Translations under genes and position numbers: made by a program
Assembly: GCA_022885665.1 (NCBI GenBank)
Contig: JAGQDJ010000033.1
Span: forward strand, 1 to 64,000
DNA: 64,000 bases
Reading direction: 5' to 3'
Source of the DNA: Triops longicaudatus
Lineage: Eukaryota > Arthropoda > Branchiopoda > Notostraca > Triopsidae
Shown: piece by piece, positions 11,305 to 23,222 of the stretch
How the letters are laid out: every line of letters begins with the position of its first letter
Numbering within the stretch: position 1 is the stretch's first letter
The notes under the pieces: model-generated
What the model saw: the letters and a program-made list of their open reading frames with translations, nothing else
Told to the model about the DNA's origin: nothing
Databases searched by the model: none

Positions 11305-11830
11305 TCATTGCAAGGATATTTCACTAGTCTTCAATGTCGTTTGGTCCTTATGTGTTGCGCCAGTTGGGACCTATACATTGTACAGGTACGTTTGAAGCGC
11401 AGATCAATTTTTCCTCTATTTAACATGATGAGTTTATTTTTTAAACGGAGGTTCTCAATGATACCGATTCCTGGTACTGAATATTGCTATAGTAAATTTT
11501 AAGGACAAGTTCTTTTCTATCTTGGATTCTAACTGTTCTCTTTCTATTGACTAGGTAGTCGTTGGTTTTGCACCGTAATGGTGCATTTCGAGCCCAGCTC
11601 GGTTCGCGTTGGGCGGGATCTCTCAATGACTGTTGAATAGCGGTCTAGGGTTCAAGCAATTCAAACGATGACTCACGTTCCCATGTCGACAGTCTATGCT
11701 CATGGGAGAAAAGGATAGGGGAGTATAATTTCATCGCATCGATTTTCGCCGTTTTACATGCCGGCCTACAGTTGAAAACATGAGTTTAGTTTATGCGAGC
11801 ATAATCGGGCAGCAAGTCCGAAATAAATGT
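11305..11830 (+). pseudogene. Decayed partial copy of ATP5A (exon 5 end to 3' UTR)
   Basis: The stretch aligns in order with the end of ATP5A exon 5 (about 11305-11385), intron 5 (11386-11554), the start of exon 6 (from 11555) and then the 3' UTR (about 11705-11800). The rest of exon 6 and exon 7 is missing or unrecognisable. The exon parts are riddled with substitutions and stops. Because the intron is present, this is a DNA-level tandem duplication, not a retrocopy. The donor GTACGTTT and acceptor CTAG are both retained. Confidence 0.75.
11425..11480 (+). ncRNA. Second copy of the candidate C/D snoRNA
   Basis: Same length (56 nt) and same boxes (ATGATGA at 11425-11431, CTGA at 11477-11480) as the copy in the live gene, with no indels. 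The D box is 74 nt upstream of the copy's retained acceptor. The guide before the D box is unchanged, whereas the segment before the D' position differs. Confidence 0.55.
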
Positions 11831-13656
11831 ATTTACATGGGAGTATGTGACCAAAGCTTATATTTCTTAGAATACATGTGAGAAACTGAAATTAACTTCG
11901 ATTTACTATTGTGTGGCAAACGGATACGAACAGCACGGCACATTATTGTGATTCTTGAGTTATATTTTCTTTCTGTCTGTTGTTAAGCCCTTACTTACTC
12001 TTGTCTTTTGTGTAGAAAAGGGTATTTGTACTGCGTACGTTTATCACTTCATGTGTACAGTACTTTCCAAAAAAAAAAAGATCCCAACAAAGAGTCCTAT
12101 TCTAACGGCACGACGCTAAAAAATGTGATTCTGGGGGACAGTAATGTTCCACTGAGTCTGAAGTGGATACATTCGCGCTACCGCCGTGGAGTTAAGTGCA
12201 GGAGCTTAGTTGGGGTCGTTTTTAGGAAAGTACTATACATGCTCGACTTGTCGATAGAAAAAAGGTGAGAAAGTTAACGCAAAAGAGGGCATAAGTAGAA
12301 AGCGAGTGCGGATGCATGGAAGTAGGGAGAAATGACGGAAAGAGCTTTATTTTACAATACATTTGCCCTTTGCCTTGAGCACATGAAGAGCGGGACTGTT
12401 CATTGAAAGCCACAGTGACCCCTATTTACGCTGTCGATCGGTTCCGCGTAAACGAAAACGCGTACATTGAGCCATATTTAACATATGTAAGATAGAGATG
12501 CGTTCCATGCTCTCAGGAAGTCTATTCTTGTCGAGTTACAAAAAAATAGCAAAAACTATAATTTGAACTGTACGTATATGCAAAAGGTTACTAACTATAT
12601 CTGAGGAATGTTTAAACTGCTGTGTTTACTGTAAGCCTTTACGGTAAAGAATACTGCAAATCACAGAAGTTAAGTTCGTCCTGTTCAATATGACTCGGTA
12701 CAGCGGTTTAACTACTTCAGCGAATGCGGTTTAATGCTTCGAAATTTTGCTTTTTAGAGCCAAAATGTTTTTATGTTTACTTTTTTATTTTTATGTTTCT
12801 TATGTTTACTTGTATTAAAAGCAAGGCGATACAGTAATTTTGCGATACAGTGCTATGATTCGTGAAATTTTTAGCAAAACTTTCCCAAATCTTTGGCCGC
12901 GTAAACGGACGAATCACTGTATTATGGTTTTAAATTATGACTATTTAAATCGTAATTTTTTACAGAGAATATTCTCACAATGTAATCGAGTCGCTTTTAA
13001 GTGTACCTATAGGTCCCGATAGTGACTTCAAAGGATTCTCTTTCGGGAACTTTATTTGGCACGATGTGACACTCCCCCCCCCCCCCCCTTTTCGCAATCG
13101 GCTGGTCTCCCACTGAAATCCTGCTGGATGCATATGTAGATTTACTGGTCGAAACAAAACTAAATACTGAGGGTTGACCGAAATATTCCTTTTAAATCCG
13201 AGTATTCTTTCGCTTTTATTGAATTTTCCTGGTCTCTTTCAGAATTCTGCACTGCGCCTATTTGGCTGGGCGCGCAAATGCTACTTTTGCTTGAACAGTG
13301 TAGTCCGACGATATCAGTACTTTATTTGCTTTAGTGGCAACATATTTGGCCGTTTCCTTACATATAAATAATGTTGACACTCGTAACAGCAGTAATGAGC
13401 CAGTAACAAATACACTCCTAACTTTCGTAATGCAAAACAAATACAGTAAAATCTCTCTACAACATACACGCAGAGGGATGGACAATTTGTCCTTTCTAGT
13501 CGATTCTACGTAAAAAGCAGTATTGAAGTGTTTTGAGTTTTTTTTTTTTTTTCATTTCGCCAGGACAGGTGAACTTGCACACTAGCCAGCGCAATTGAGA
13601 CCTCTTGATTTTTGGGACAAGCAGGTCTATACGAAGATTCACTAATGTCGCTGTTT
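11831..13656. other. Intergenic, no gene seen
   Basis: AT-rich with no domain-bearing frame. It contains a 15-C run near 13074 that would be a 15-G run on the minus strand. Confidence 0.5.
13074..13088. repeat. Poly-C tract (15 C)
   Basis: An uninterrupted run of cytosines in otherwise AT-rich DNA. The minus strand would be a G run able to form a quadruplex. It is also a likely site of length error in assembly. Confidence 0.85.
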
Positions 13657-13974
13657 TCATACTATCCTTGCGGGTAACACCTGCAACTTTCGTAAGAATC
13701 TCATTTCAGCCGCCTTTATTCGGGACCTGATTCTTTCGCTCATAACCCAAATTTTTATGACCATTGATGAGGGTAGGGACATAAACGCTCTTAAACATAG
13801 AGAGTTTCGCCGCCTGGGAGATCTCAGACCTGGCAACCACACTTCGATAGAGCTCCCGTAAAATTGTGGACGTTTTGGCAATGCGGCTGTCCATCTCTGC
13901 AGTAGAATCTCGACACGACGAATCCTCTTACAATGGGTAGCTGGCTTTTGTGAAAGTCCAGCTTCCGTAGTCAC
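13657..13974 (-). mobile_element. Non-LTR retrotransposon (RT C-terminal) fragment
   Basis: The translation contains ILRELYRSVVARSEISQAAKLSMFKSVYVPTL, the region after the RT fingers/palm shared by RTE/Jockey-like LINE polymerases (usual form: KLSxFKSVFVPxLTYGHESW). The downstream part, SERIRSRIKAAEMRFLRK, is in a second frame. A frameshift therefore separates two halves of one former ORF. The fragment is short, broken and has no 5' part. Confidence 0.75.
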
Positions 13975-13984
13975 GTAAATCTAA

Positions 13985-14080
13985 AGAAACAGCTTTCGGA
14001 ATAGCGAGCTTCCGTTATACCAAAACATTATTTCCCGTTCTCACGAGGTTCGTTATAACGGTATTTATCGAGACTTTAAC
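13985..14080. mobile_element. Tigger/pogo-like terminal fragment
   Basis: Contains GAGGTTCGTTATAACGGTATTTATCGAG and a related TTCCGTTATACC, resembling termini of pogo/Tigger family MITEs built on repeated GTTATAACGAA motifs. Only a degraded fragment is seen. The family assignment rests on that motif alone. Confidence 0.4.
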
Positions 14081-14973
14081 TTTCAGCTCGATCAAAAATT
14101 CCTGTAATGTTGTTTAATTAGTAACCGAGACGCGTACACGCTGTGTGGTTGCGGCTGATTAAGCGGGTAGTTCTGGATGTTTGAATTGCATATAGAAAAT
14201 TAGATAACGTGTAGGAATACGAGGGGAAAGACGAAAGAGGGGACAGAAAGCGTCGAGTACTAGTATGAACAGTTCAGTGTCTGTGGGATAATCGGTAGCC
14301 ATGGACGGTGTGCGGTCTAAAATAAAACGAAATTTTTTGTCTTCGCAAATCCGAATTTCGTAATTTTGTAACTGGAATATAATACTATTTTTGTTGAAAA
14401 AACTAACGAAAAGTAGTATGAATCAAGGTTAATTAAATTGGTAACGTGAAGGGAGTAACAGCTTTATTGAACACGAATTTGCAGTCCTATAAGAAAGAAT
14501 TATAGTTCAGACTTGAGACTTTCCATTGCTACGATATTTTTCTTCATGTCTCTAACAATACGTGTCGGATTTTTTTTCATAAAGGCCTAACCTTCGGTTT
14601 GGTGAATGTAGAAAACGCACAAAGCTCTCTTCCCGCCTGGTTGCTGGGATTATGCCTACCAGTTGTCCATTCCGGTGAACAAAGGCAAAATTTTGTGTCC
14701 GCTCCGATGAAAGGCGAATCGTTTTGCCTTGGCTTTACCATGGTTCTCCTAGGTGGCAGTTGGTGTCCAATGGCAAGAAAATAGTCTGCTTACGATTTCA
14801 GAAGGGTGTCCGTAAGGTAGGATCAGTATAAACAAAGAGCGGAAGATATTTGTCCACCCGTTAAACCTACAGTTGTGCTTTATTGGTAGTGAGAAGACAA
14901 ATAGATCTGCGGCATTTCTTTTATCTGCACGTTTCCACTTAGACTGTTCAAACTGGAGCCGGACTCAGGAGCA

Positions 14974-16026
14974 ATGAACGGGCTGAGTGTGCGTGAGTTT
15001 TGCTGTTTGTTCTGCTGCCCCCCATGGCCGTCAAGAATTGCAGCCAAATTAGCGTTTCTTCCTCCTCAGCCTACTTACACCTTTATGGAAGAAAATGGTT
15101 CCAAACTTACTATTTGCTTACACGAGAGAGCTGAGTGGCAGTATTCGGAGCGCGAGAAAGAAAACTTGGAAGTATTCTACACAAGGACTGCCAGGCAAAA
15201 CAGAATAGCTTGCATGTTTGTCAGATGTTCTCCCAACGCTCGCTACACAATTTTATTCTCTCATGGAAACGCTGTGGACTTGGGACAAATGAGCAGTTTC
15301 TACCTTGGTCTAGGCTCACGTATCAATTGCAACATCTTTAGGTAACTTTATTTGGAAATGCCTTCTCAAAGTTGTTAACACGGCCGTTTCCCTTTTCCAC
15401 AGCTACGATTATTCAGGTTATGGAGTGAGTACAGGCAGACCTTCAGAGAAGAACTTGTATGCTGATATCGATGCTGTTTGGCTCACGCTTAGAACGAGAT
15501 ACGGAGTATCGCCAGAAAACGTTATCCTCTATGGTCAAAGTATTGGAACCGTGCCCACTGTTGATTTAGCGTCTCGTTACGAAGTCGGAGCTGTAATTTT
15601 ACATTCACCCTTAATGTCGGGAATGCGAGTAGCTTTCCCCAAAACCAGCAGAACCTGGTGCTTTGATGCTTTTCCTAGGTATATTGCGTATTGCACCTTG
15701 TTGTCCTTGGGATGGTTTTTATTGTTTTATCTCGTTTCTTTAGCATTGACAAGATTTCTAAAGTAAATTCGCCCGTTTTGGTCATTCACGGTACAGAGGA
15801 CGAAATTATAGATTTTTCACACGGAATGGCTATACATGACAAATGCCCAAAGGCTGTCGAGCCTTTGTGGGTGGAGGTAACTGGAATGTGTGGTTTGGAA
15901 AGAGGGCAGCCGCATTGATTCTTTTTATTTATTTGTGTATAGGGTGCTGGCCACAACGATGTTGAATTATACAGCCAATACTTAGAGAGATTGAAACAGT
16001 TCGTGACAGTAGAGCTTGCTAATTGA
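14974..16026 (+). CDS. ABHD17: ABHD17-family alpha/beta hydrolase (protein depalmitoylase)
   Basis: The ABHD17 (FAM108) family removes palmitate from membrane proteins such as Ras and PSD-95 in vertebrates. Four exons were read: 14974-15341, 15403-15678, 15744-15876 and 15943-16026. Phases agree and give about 286 residues, the usual length. The N-terminus has the family's cysteine cluster (EFCCLFCCPPWPSRIAAKLAF), palmitoylated in relatives and needed for membrane attachment. The hydrolase fold shows the oxyanion segment LFSHGNAVDLGQMSSFY, YDYSGYGVSTG, the nucleophile elbow YGQSIGT, the acid in HGTEDEIIDFSHG and the catalytic His in GAGHNDVELY. All catalytic residues are intact. It faces the convergent kinesin gene. 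Confidence 0.93.
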
Positions 16027-17100
16027 CAAAGACACCCAGGCCTTACCCAGTCCAGTAGGGCCCCCTTGTCACCCGACAATAGCAGCGTGAGTGGAACTCA
16101 AAGCGTAAGCGAATCGTGTACGGAAAGCTGTGGGAAAAATTCTGTGACCGAGAAACTCCTTTAGAATGTTTTTTCTTCCCCGTAGAAAAGACCAATAAGT
16201 TCTTACCACTGCTGCATTTTTTTACGGGGAAGAGTGAGTTGATTAATTTATGAAATTCTGCTGTTTGTAGTGGTCCTGGCTTTTCATCTATCAACAAGTG
16301 AGAAAAACATCATTCTTGTGGTATAAATACACTACACCATCGCAAATCTCCCATACTTTAGGCCTTTTTAATGTCTTCTATTTATCGATTTCTAATACGG
16401 TAGATAGAAGTGTGGACATCATGAGTTCCAAAGAGCGAAGAACAAAACCACATCAAAGTATACCTTTTATATGACATTGTACTGTCTTGCTTATGTATTT
16501 TTTTTGCCTGCGATCTTATCCTGCAAGAAATGTAAAGGAAAATCTATTAATGTTGTAGCAGTATGCGATCTCAGTGAATTGTCTCCCAATATCTGTCCAA
16601 AAAAGTGATAGATCCTTTTAAAGAAAGTTTATTTGTCCTTAAACTTAAATCTTCTTAAGACAACTGGGTTGCTGGCATGAGATCTTCTTTTTTTCTCCCT
16701 ATATTGTTAATTTCCCATTCTTTCATATACACTTTTCATGGTAAAGAGTAAGGAGACTAAAAACAAAATATCGTTGCATCCTCACCTCGGAATCTTTCAG
16801 TTAAATGTAACACTCCAATGAAGTCTAAGCTCTTTCAATATGTTTGCATGTTATTTTTATAAAATCTAACAAAAAAATATCGCCACTTCATACTTTTCCT
16901 TACACGTATAAAATGAGATTGCTGCCAAATGATTAAGGACTTTGTGAAAATAATTGAAAAGGAACTGTCCCTCTAATTGAAAATATCCTGCCCCTTGTCA
17001 TTTCGCTTACTTTTTTTTTCGTGTGTGTAAAATTATGCAAGGTGATCAATGAGTACATGATTTGTCGCTAAAAACTTCGCCTTATGATATGTCACACTTT
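16027..17100. other. Convergent 3' flanks of ABHD17 and kinesin
   Basis: AT-rich DNA between two converging stops. A TTTATT at about 16628 reads AATAAA on the minus strand and could end the kinesin transcript. No gene is seen. Confidence 0.5.
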
Positions 17101-20100
17101 TTAGGAGGATACCTCTCCATCGTCTTCTCCTCTCCGCAGTTTGGCAATGACCTGTAAAAATAAAAAAGTAAGAAATTGTGTTCTACAATTTTTGTTAAAA
17201 ACCCTACCGCTTTCAAGCGCGCAATTTCCTTGCTTTCAGTATTGCGTGAAGCAATATTTGTGATTTGCTTAACGCGTGAAGCGTACCTATACATAATGGT
17301 AGAGTTACTTAAAATATTTGAGCTTCATGAATTCTGTGATAACTCACGTAAGAGATATGAGAGTCTCGTCCAAATTGAAGTGCGACGAAGATATGTTCAC
17401 GAACATCAAAGTTTTCGCGTTGCCACCCAAACTATCCTGCATTAACATAGTCAACTTGCTGTTCCTGTAGTAAGAGAAAACTGGCGTCGAGAAGGATTTT
17501 TACACAGCTCAAGGTCTTTACCGATACGGAATGAAAGACTGGTTGCTGGCTAGTGCGGAAATAACGTCCCCTAGCGTCGATAGAGACTTGTTAATTGAAC
17601 TCGCTTCCCGAACCTGGTCACTCGTAGCTCCTGATTTGGCAATACGTTCGCTCCCGGCCAAGTCCAACAGGCTAACCTAATGAAAGTCATGTTAGATACA
17701 GAAAAGTGAAGTCTCGACTATTTACGTACTTTGCCCTTAATTACTGTACCATGGAGACGACTAGTGCATTCCACGTTAATTCCGACTACTAAGTGCGACC
17801 TAGAGCTGCGGTCGTTCATCTTTGTTGACGCTGTGTGTCGTGAAGCCAAACCACGCTTAAAATGAGTTGTTAAAGCTACCGCATCCACAACGGTTGTCAC
17901 AGTCGCCCCTTGTACCCATACGATTCCCTTTTTGTCCTTTTTTATTTCCAGACGGTCATTCTGCAAGAAAATGAGTCTATTAAGGGTGCATTGTCTACAC
18001 TTAAATTTTAAGCACCTCTTCAGATGTCGACGACGGCCGTAGCAAGTCTATTAGTTTGTCGTTATATAATTCCAGCATATACATGGACACACTGACGCTG
18101 AATTGTACACTGTATTCTTGTACCAGCTGGAAAATCCTTTGAAATGCGCGAGGGGCCAGGCCAGGATGCGATTCATCGCCTACGATGGTGTAGGTTTTCC
18201 CGCTGCCCGTTTGGCCGTAAGCGCAGATGCAGACATTGTAGCCATCAAACGCTGACTGAATCAAATTCTACGAGTACAGTTTTGATGAGTGGATTCGAAA
18301 GAAATGCTAAAACCTTTAGATAAAATAATGTACGGTACTGTGCTCGAAAACTTACATTTGTGTCCTGGAATACAGTTTCTTGGGAATCTTCAGGCACGAA
18401 AACACGGTCGAACTGAAATTCGCGGCCACCGCGAAGAGTCTCGACGATAACTGTGTACGGATCGACCACCGCTGCGGCAACGTTCTTACCTCTATGCTGC
18501 TTTTCGGTTGTAGTTAAGGGGCGTACCCGACAAAAAACTCGAATTTTCCCCTTTAACTCCTCGATCGTGTTGAAGTATTTTTTCCTCTGAACACGTTCAC
18601 GGTTAAAATCTTCCGAGAGCATTTTGTTGGATTCCTCCAGTTTTATCAAATCTTTTTCCATCTGTTGCAAATTCTCTATCAATTTGAGTTGCTCTTTTTC
18701 CTTTTGAGTATATTTTTCTATTTCGTTGCTCAGGCGGCAATTTTCATTCCGTAGGCTTTCTAATTCGAGTTTCATGGCGGAGACTTCATCACTTTTCACC
18801 GAAAGGCAGCGTTCTGCATCCTTAAGCGCTCTCCCGTGTTCATCTAAAGTTTGTTGTAACGCGTTTATTAACGTTTCGTTGTCATTTTCAGGAATTCGAG
18901 AAGATTCCTCTACTAATTTTGTCTCCAACTCCTTAATACGCGTTCTGTACTCGATTTCTTTGCTTTGTAGCTCATTTAACAGTTCACGGAGTTGCCGGAC
19001 TTCTAGAGAATCGCTGGAAATTTTGTAAGTTCTTTTGCGTTGGATGCCATGGTCAGCATGAGATTCCCCGCGGCCACCATTCACAACCTCTTGGTTCTCA
19101 TTGTCTGGACTAGATAATTCAGCTTCGCGACCGATAGGTTCGTTACGCAGTCCATTCACTTCGTCGGGACTGGAAACGGCGGGAGAGCTGACCAAGTGTT
19201 CGTATTTCGAGCGAATGGTTTCTATTTCAACTTTCAAGTTTTCTTTGTCTTTTTCCAGCTGAATCTGTTTTTGTTACAATTGAAAGTTAAAAACCATTGA
19301 TGTCCATTTGTTCGTTGGACTTACCACGTAATTTTGAAGGTTAGCGATCTCTTGTGTTTTGTTTTCCGGGGTTGCTTCACTTCTCCCTTTCTCTAATTCC
19401 TCTACCCGTGCACGCAGTTTTGCTATGGTACGCTCTTTCAAATGGAGCTCATTGGACAAATAATCGGTGGGAACTTGACTCGCGAACGATTCCAAGGACG
19501 TACAGCTACTAGGCTCATCTTTATGTAGCCGGTCAATTGCGCTTATAACCGATCTGTGACTGAATATAAATTAATTTTGTAATAATTAAACATACATTAA
19601 TTAATGAGTACATTTTTGTCTGGTAACTAGATTTTGTTCACTAAATTGTAAATAGGAATGTATCTTCGAAATTAAAGTTCAACACTTAAAATACCTTGGG
19701 TTACTGCGCAGCGTCCATGTCTTTTCCTTGGACTTATTGTCTTCTTCTTGGTCCGGATCTTCGTCACCGTGGCCAGAATCTCTCCATTCCAGTTCGTCGC
19801 GTAATCTTTCGTATTGTTTCCGAATCGTTAGCAAATTACGTCGAGTCACACGGTGCGCTAGCCTTTCGATTCGCAGTAAGGCCATCATATCTCCGACGTT
19901 TGAGGGCGCCGTTTTCTTACTGTCCTCGGTAATTTGGCTGGACAACAGTAATGACGAATCTTCTAAGGAGTCTGGCTCTTCTGACTCTTCCTGATTCTCC
20001 GTAGCTGCAAACGAGAAATAACAAACAGCTTAACAGGTGTTTCGTTAAGACATAATGTTTTTTTTTCTTTGTAATGACAAATTTCCTGTCAAAACAGGAT

Positions 20101-23100
20101 GAGGTGGTAATTATCTTGCAGCGGGCTGAGCAAGTTTTCACCGCATGTTCATCGAAGGTGAACACCGCGAGCCTTGTAAGTACAGTCCAAGTTCAAGGAG
20201 ATTTAATTTGCTTACCTCCGAATTCCGATGGTAACGCATTTTGTACCGCCTTCAAAACGTCTAAACGACACTCCAAAGTGGACAAGGTTTTATCCAAGTG
20301 ATGCAATTGCTGTCGTAACGCGGCAGCTTCCCTCTCTTGCCTAGGAAGAGTTGAATACGATAGCTGATGACTTAAACGTGACACGGGCCGATGAGGAGAC
20401 CCACTATAGGACTCTATCAAATAAGGCTGGATGTCAACGTGAAAGGGATTGTGAAAGAACTGTTGGGCATGTAAGGCTTCCAAAGGAGTGGAGTGCCCGG
20501 TTAGCTCCACGTGCTGCTGCATGGTTGGCGAATTACCATACGGCTGGTATCCATGCATATTAGCACGTTTTTGAAGCGGTGTTAAGGTTGAGTACTGGTA
20601 ATTCACACGAGGCGGGCCAGGGCGCCCGTAATTTGAATGCGTTGATATTGGACTCATGGGCACTGAATATATTGTTATCAAAATTTTACGTACACACTCC
20701 ACCACTGTCGAGAAGGAACTGATGTTTAACGAAGCTTTCGAGCTAGTTTACCGAACTTGACTGCAAGGTGTTGAGTTGAACTAAACGATTTGCTCCCTTT
20801 TTCACTGAAGCTTAACACGGGATGTTAAGTGTTAACTACGTAACTGGTTGGATACAGCTACCGCCGTGAAGTAGCGAGCTTTGAACGAAACATGTTCAAG
20901 AACAAAGACGTTCTGCTTATTGCATGCCAATTCAATGGTTGATATAGCAAAGGAAGCGCTAAGTAGCTGAAATAAACTACCTTTTTTTCTATGGGAAAGT
21001 ACTTAACACAGCGTGACGAATGCCAAGAGTGGACTACGTAAAGACATCCGAACTTCATGCTACTAATTTTTTACAGGACGGAAGGACTGCTTAGACAACA
21101 AGTCTAGTTTCCCTACAAGGTGCTATAAACAACTGAAGCAATTCGACTTAAGACGTTGCAAATAGAGTTGCGCTTAATGAATGGTCAGGTCAGTGACCAG
21201 TGCGAGTCTTCCTGAAAATAACGTCATGCCCGGTTGCATCGGTAGACAAGGATTACTGAGTCTTTAGAACCTACCAGCTGCTTTCATGGTCAAGGATTTG
21301 GACGTTCAATACTCCATAAAGGATACAATACAAAACCATCACACTGTTTAAAATACTTGATTTGAGACATGTAAAGTGTTGCTGTGTAGACTACGTTAAG
21401 CGTTTCTCAAGTTAAATCAAACAGACAAGATTTCAAGGGAAAAAAATCCAACACTCCTGAAAAGATTTTTTCGGTTCGCTCATTGTACCTAATTTAGTAT
21501 TACGTAGTAATGTAACTGAAATAGGATTCTTAAGGAATTCATTACATTATTTTTTAAGTAAAACGATATACTTTGACCCGGAATACGTGGTCGAAATGTT
21601 GTACGAGGTCAATAGAAACTCCAGTAGAAAGCGGTACGGAGAAATTGTTTTGTTTTCATGTTTTACGAAAGAAAAGTTTCAAAAATTGACGTTGTTTTTC
21701 TAAAGTTAAGCGCTACACTGGACAAAATGATTTCCAATTAAGAATCAACTGAAAAATACGGAAAAAATTATACTAAGCCTTCGAATTGACACATGAATGC
21801 TAAAAAAAATAATAACATTCTGACATTTTATTGAGCACAGCACAAGTTGAGATATTCTATTAGGCGAGTATTGTACCGTACAATGCACGTGTTCAGACAG
21901 CGAGTAGCACGGCAGTACACCGACCAGAAAATTTAACTTCAATGCTTAAGCTATCCAGACGTAATTACACTAGCTCTGGAAGTCTTCACGTATTCATACG
22001 CTTGAAATTTAACTGAAATATCGCCGACTTAACGTTCAGAAACAAACGGTGTGTGCCCGCAAAGAAGAAGTTCGCCTCCATTGAACAGTCCTATCCGCCC
22101 ATATTCTATGATAATACTGTTTCTGTTGTATGCAAGGATAGTAAATTCCTCACCCAAACCTAAGACTGTATTTGAAAAGCGCGAATAAAAAATCAGATTG
22201 CCGTACGATTGTTTTCTTCAAATGGATCCTTAGGCTACTGTTCAGGTAGGAAAATCGAATAAACGGAAATCTAACTTTGCCGCTTTTCCTGAAATTTCTG
22301 ATGTCAGGATAGGTGTTACTTACCCCGAATCCCAGTGGGGTAGGCTGTGGCGCGTAGATTCCCACCGTTCCAAGCTCCTGATGACAAGGATTTTCTCTAC
22401 CATGTACGCTTGCCGTTTCAATGAAAGCTTAAGTGTTTCGGCAGAAAGAGTTTCACCCAGCAATAACCGAGGTTCACGAATTAACCCCAGCAGGATATCG
22501 TACCTATCCCTCCACCGTAGCTCGTCGTTTCCGATTGACTAAATACAGAAAAGTTCTTAGCGCACTTAAGCTAATTAAAAAGTATAAACCTATCAATTGT
22601 ACATTCAACATCGGAGTCCTTAGGAATGTACAATATACCGAAAACGGAAATTAAGTCTGTTAAAAAAATACTTTTTATGTAATTAAATAAATGTAGGTTA
22701 TATTTCTGTGAGGATCCACAAGGGAAGATCACTGTGAACAAATAATTCCGCCATGTGATGCATGAATTCAAAAGTATTTACAACAGCAAACTAAATTTTC
22801 TCTTGAGAAGAAGTAAAGAGAAATCTTTCAAATTACATATCACCCTACCTGACTATGCTGTTTTGCAGCATAACATTGTAAAAGTGACAGAATTAACATC
22901 GGAATATGGACTAATAAAAAACAACACCAAAATAGTTTTACACGGAGACTGGCTTTGAAATAGCTCTACATCTAACATACATGTTCACAACAATATTCAA
23001 AAATACTTTACAGACCTCATCACTTAAGCTAGAATCCCATGTATCGTCTTCATCTACGGTTTCTTCCAAGTCGGGCGATTGCTCATGGAAACTGTAATGT

Positions 23101-23222
23101 CCAGTAACGTTATACCCACCAGTTACACCACCGTAATTGCCCGTCACATCACTGTCGACTGTGCTTGATACACTGGGCGGTTTTTTCTTCCGCGAAATCC
23201 GCGTCACGAAATCCCTCCACAT
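17101..23222 (-). CDS. Kinesin-14, KCBP/kinesin-C type, C-terminal motor
   Basis: Minus-end-directed C-terminal-motor kinesin. Coding exons from the 5' end: 23222-23012, 20662-20216, 20004-19695, 19559-19325, 19264-18356, 18267-18016, 17960-17730, 17676-17522, 17464-17348, 17286-17208 and 17151-17101. They give about 998 residues, all in phase. The N-terminal half is low-complexity then coiled coil. The neck GKIRVFCRVRPL begins the motor. The P-loop is AYGQTGSGKT, switch I NDRSSRSH and switch II DLAGSERI; LTMLMQDSLGGNAKTLMFVN and YASRVKQITN follow. The tail SKEIARLKAVIAKLRRG resembles the calmodulin-binding helix after the motor of plant KCBP and sea urchin kinesin-C. The motor is also closer to KCBP than to ncd/KIFC1. 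There is no MyTH4-FERM region. The first exon joins in frame but 2.3 kb away; without it, translation could start at 20657. Confidence 0.85.

Noticed and set aside
22433..22958. Basic open frames inside the large kinesin intron
   Set aside because: No domain and no in-phase splice sites; they lie within the 2.3-kb intron.
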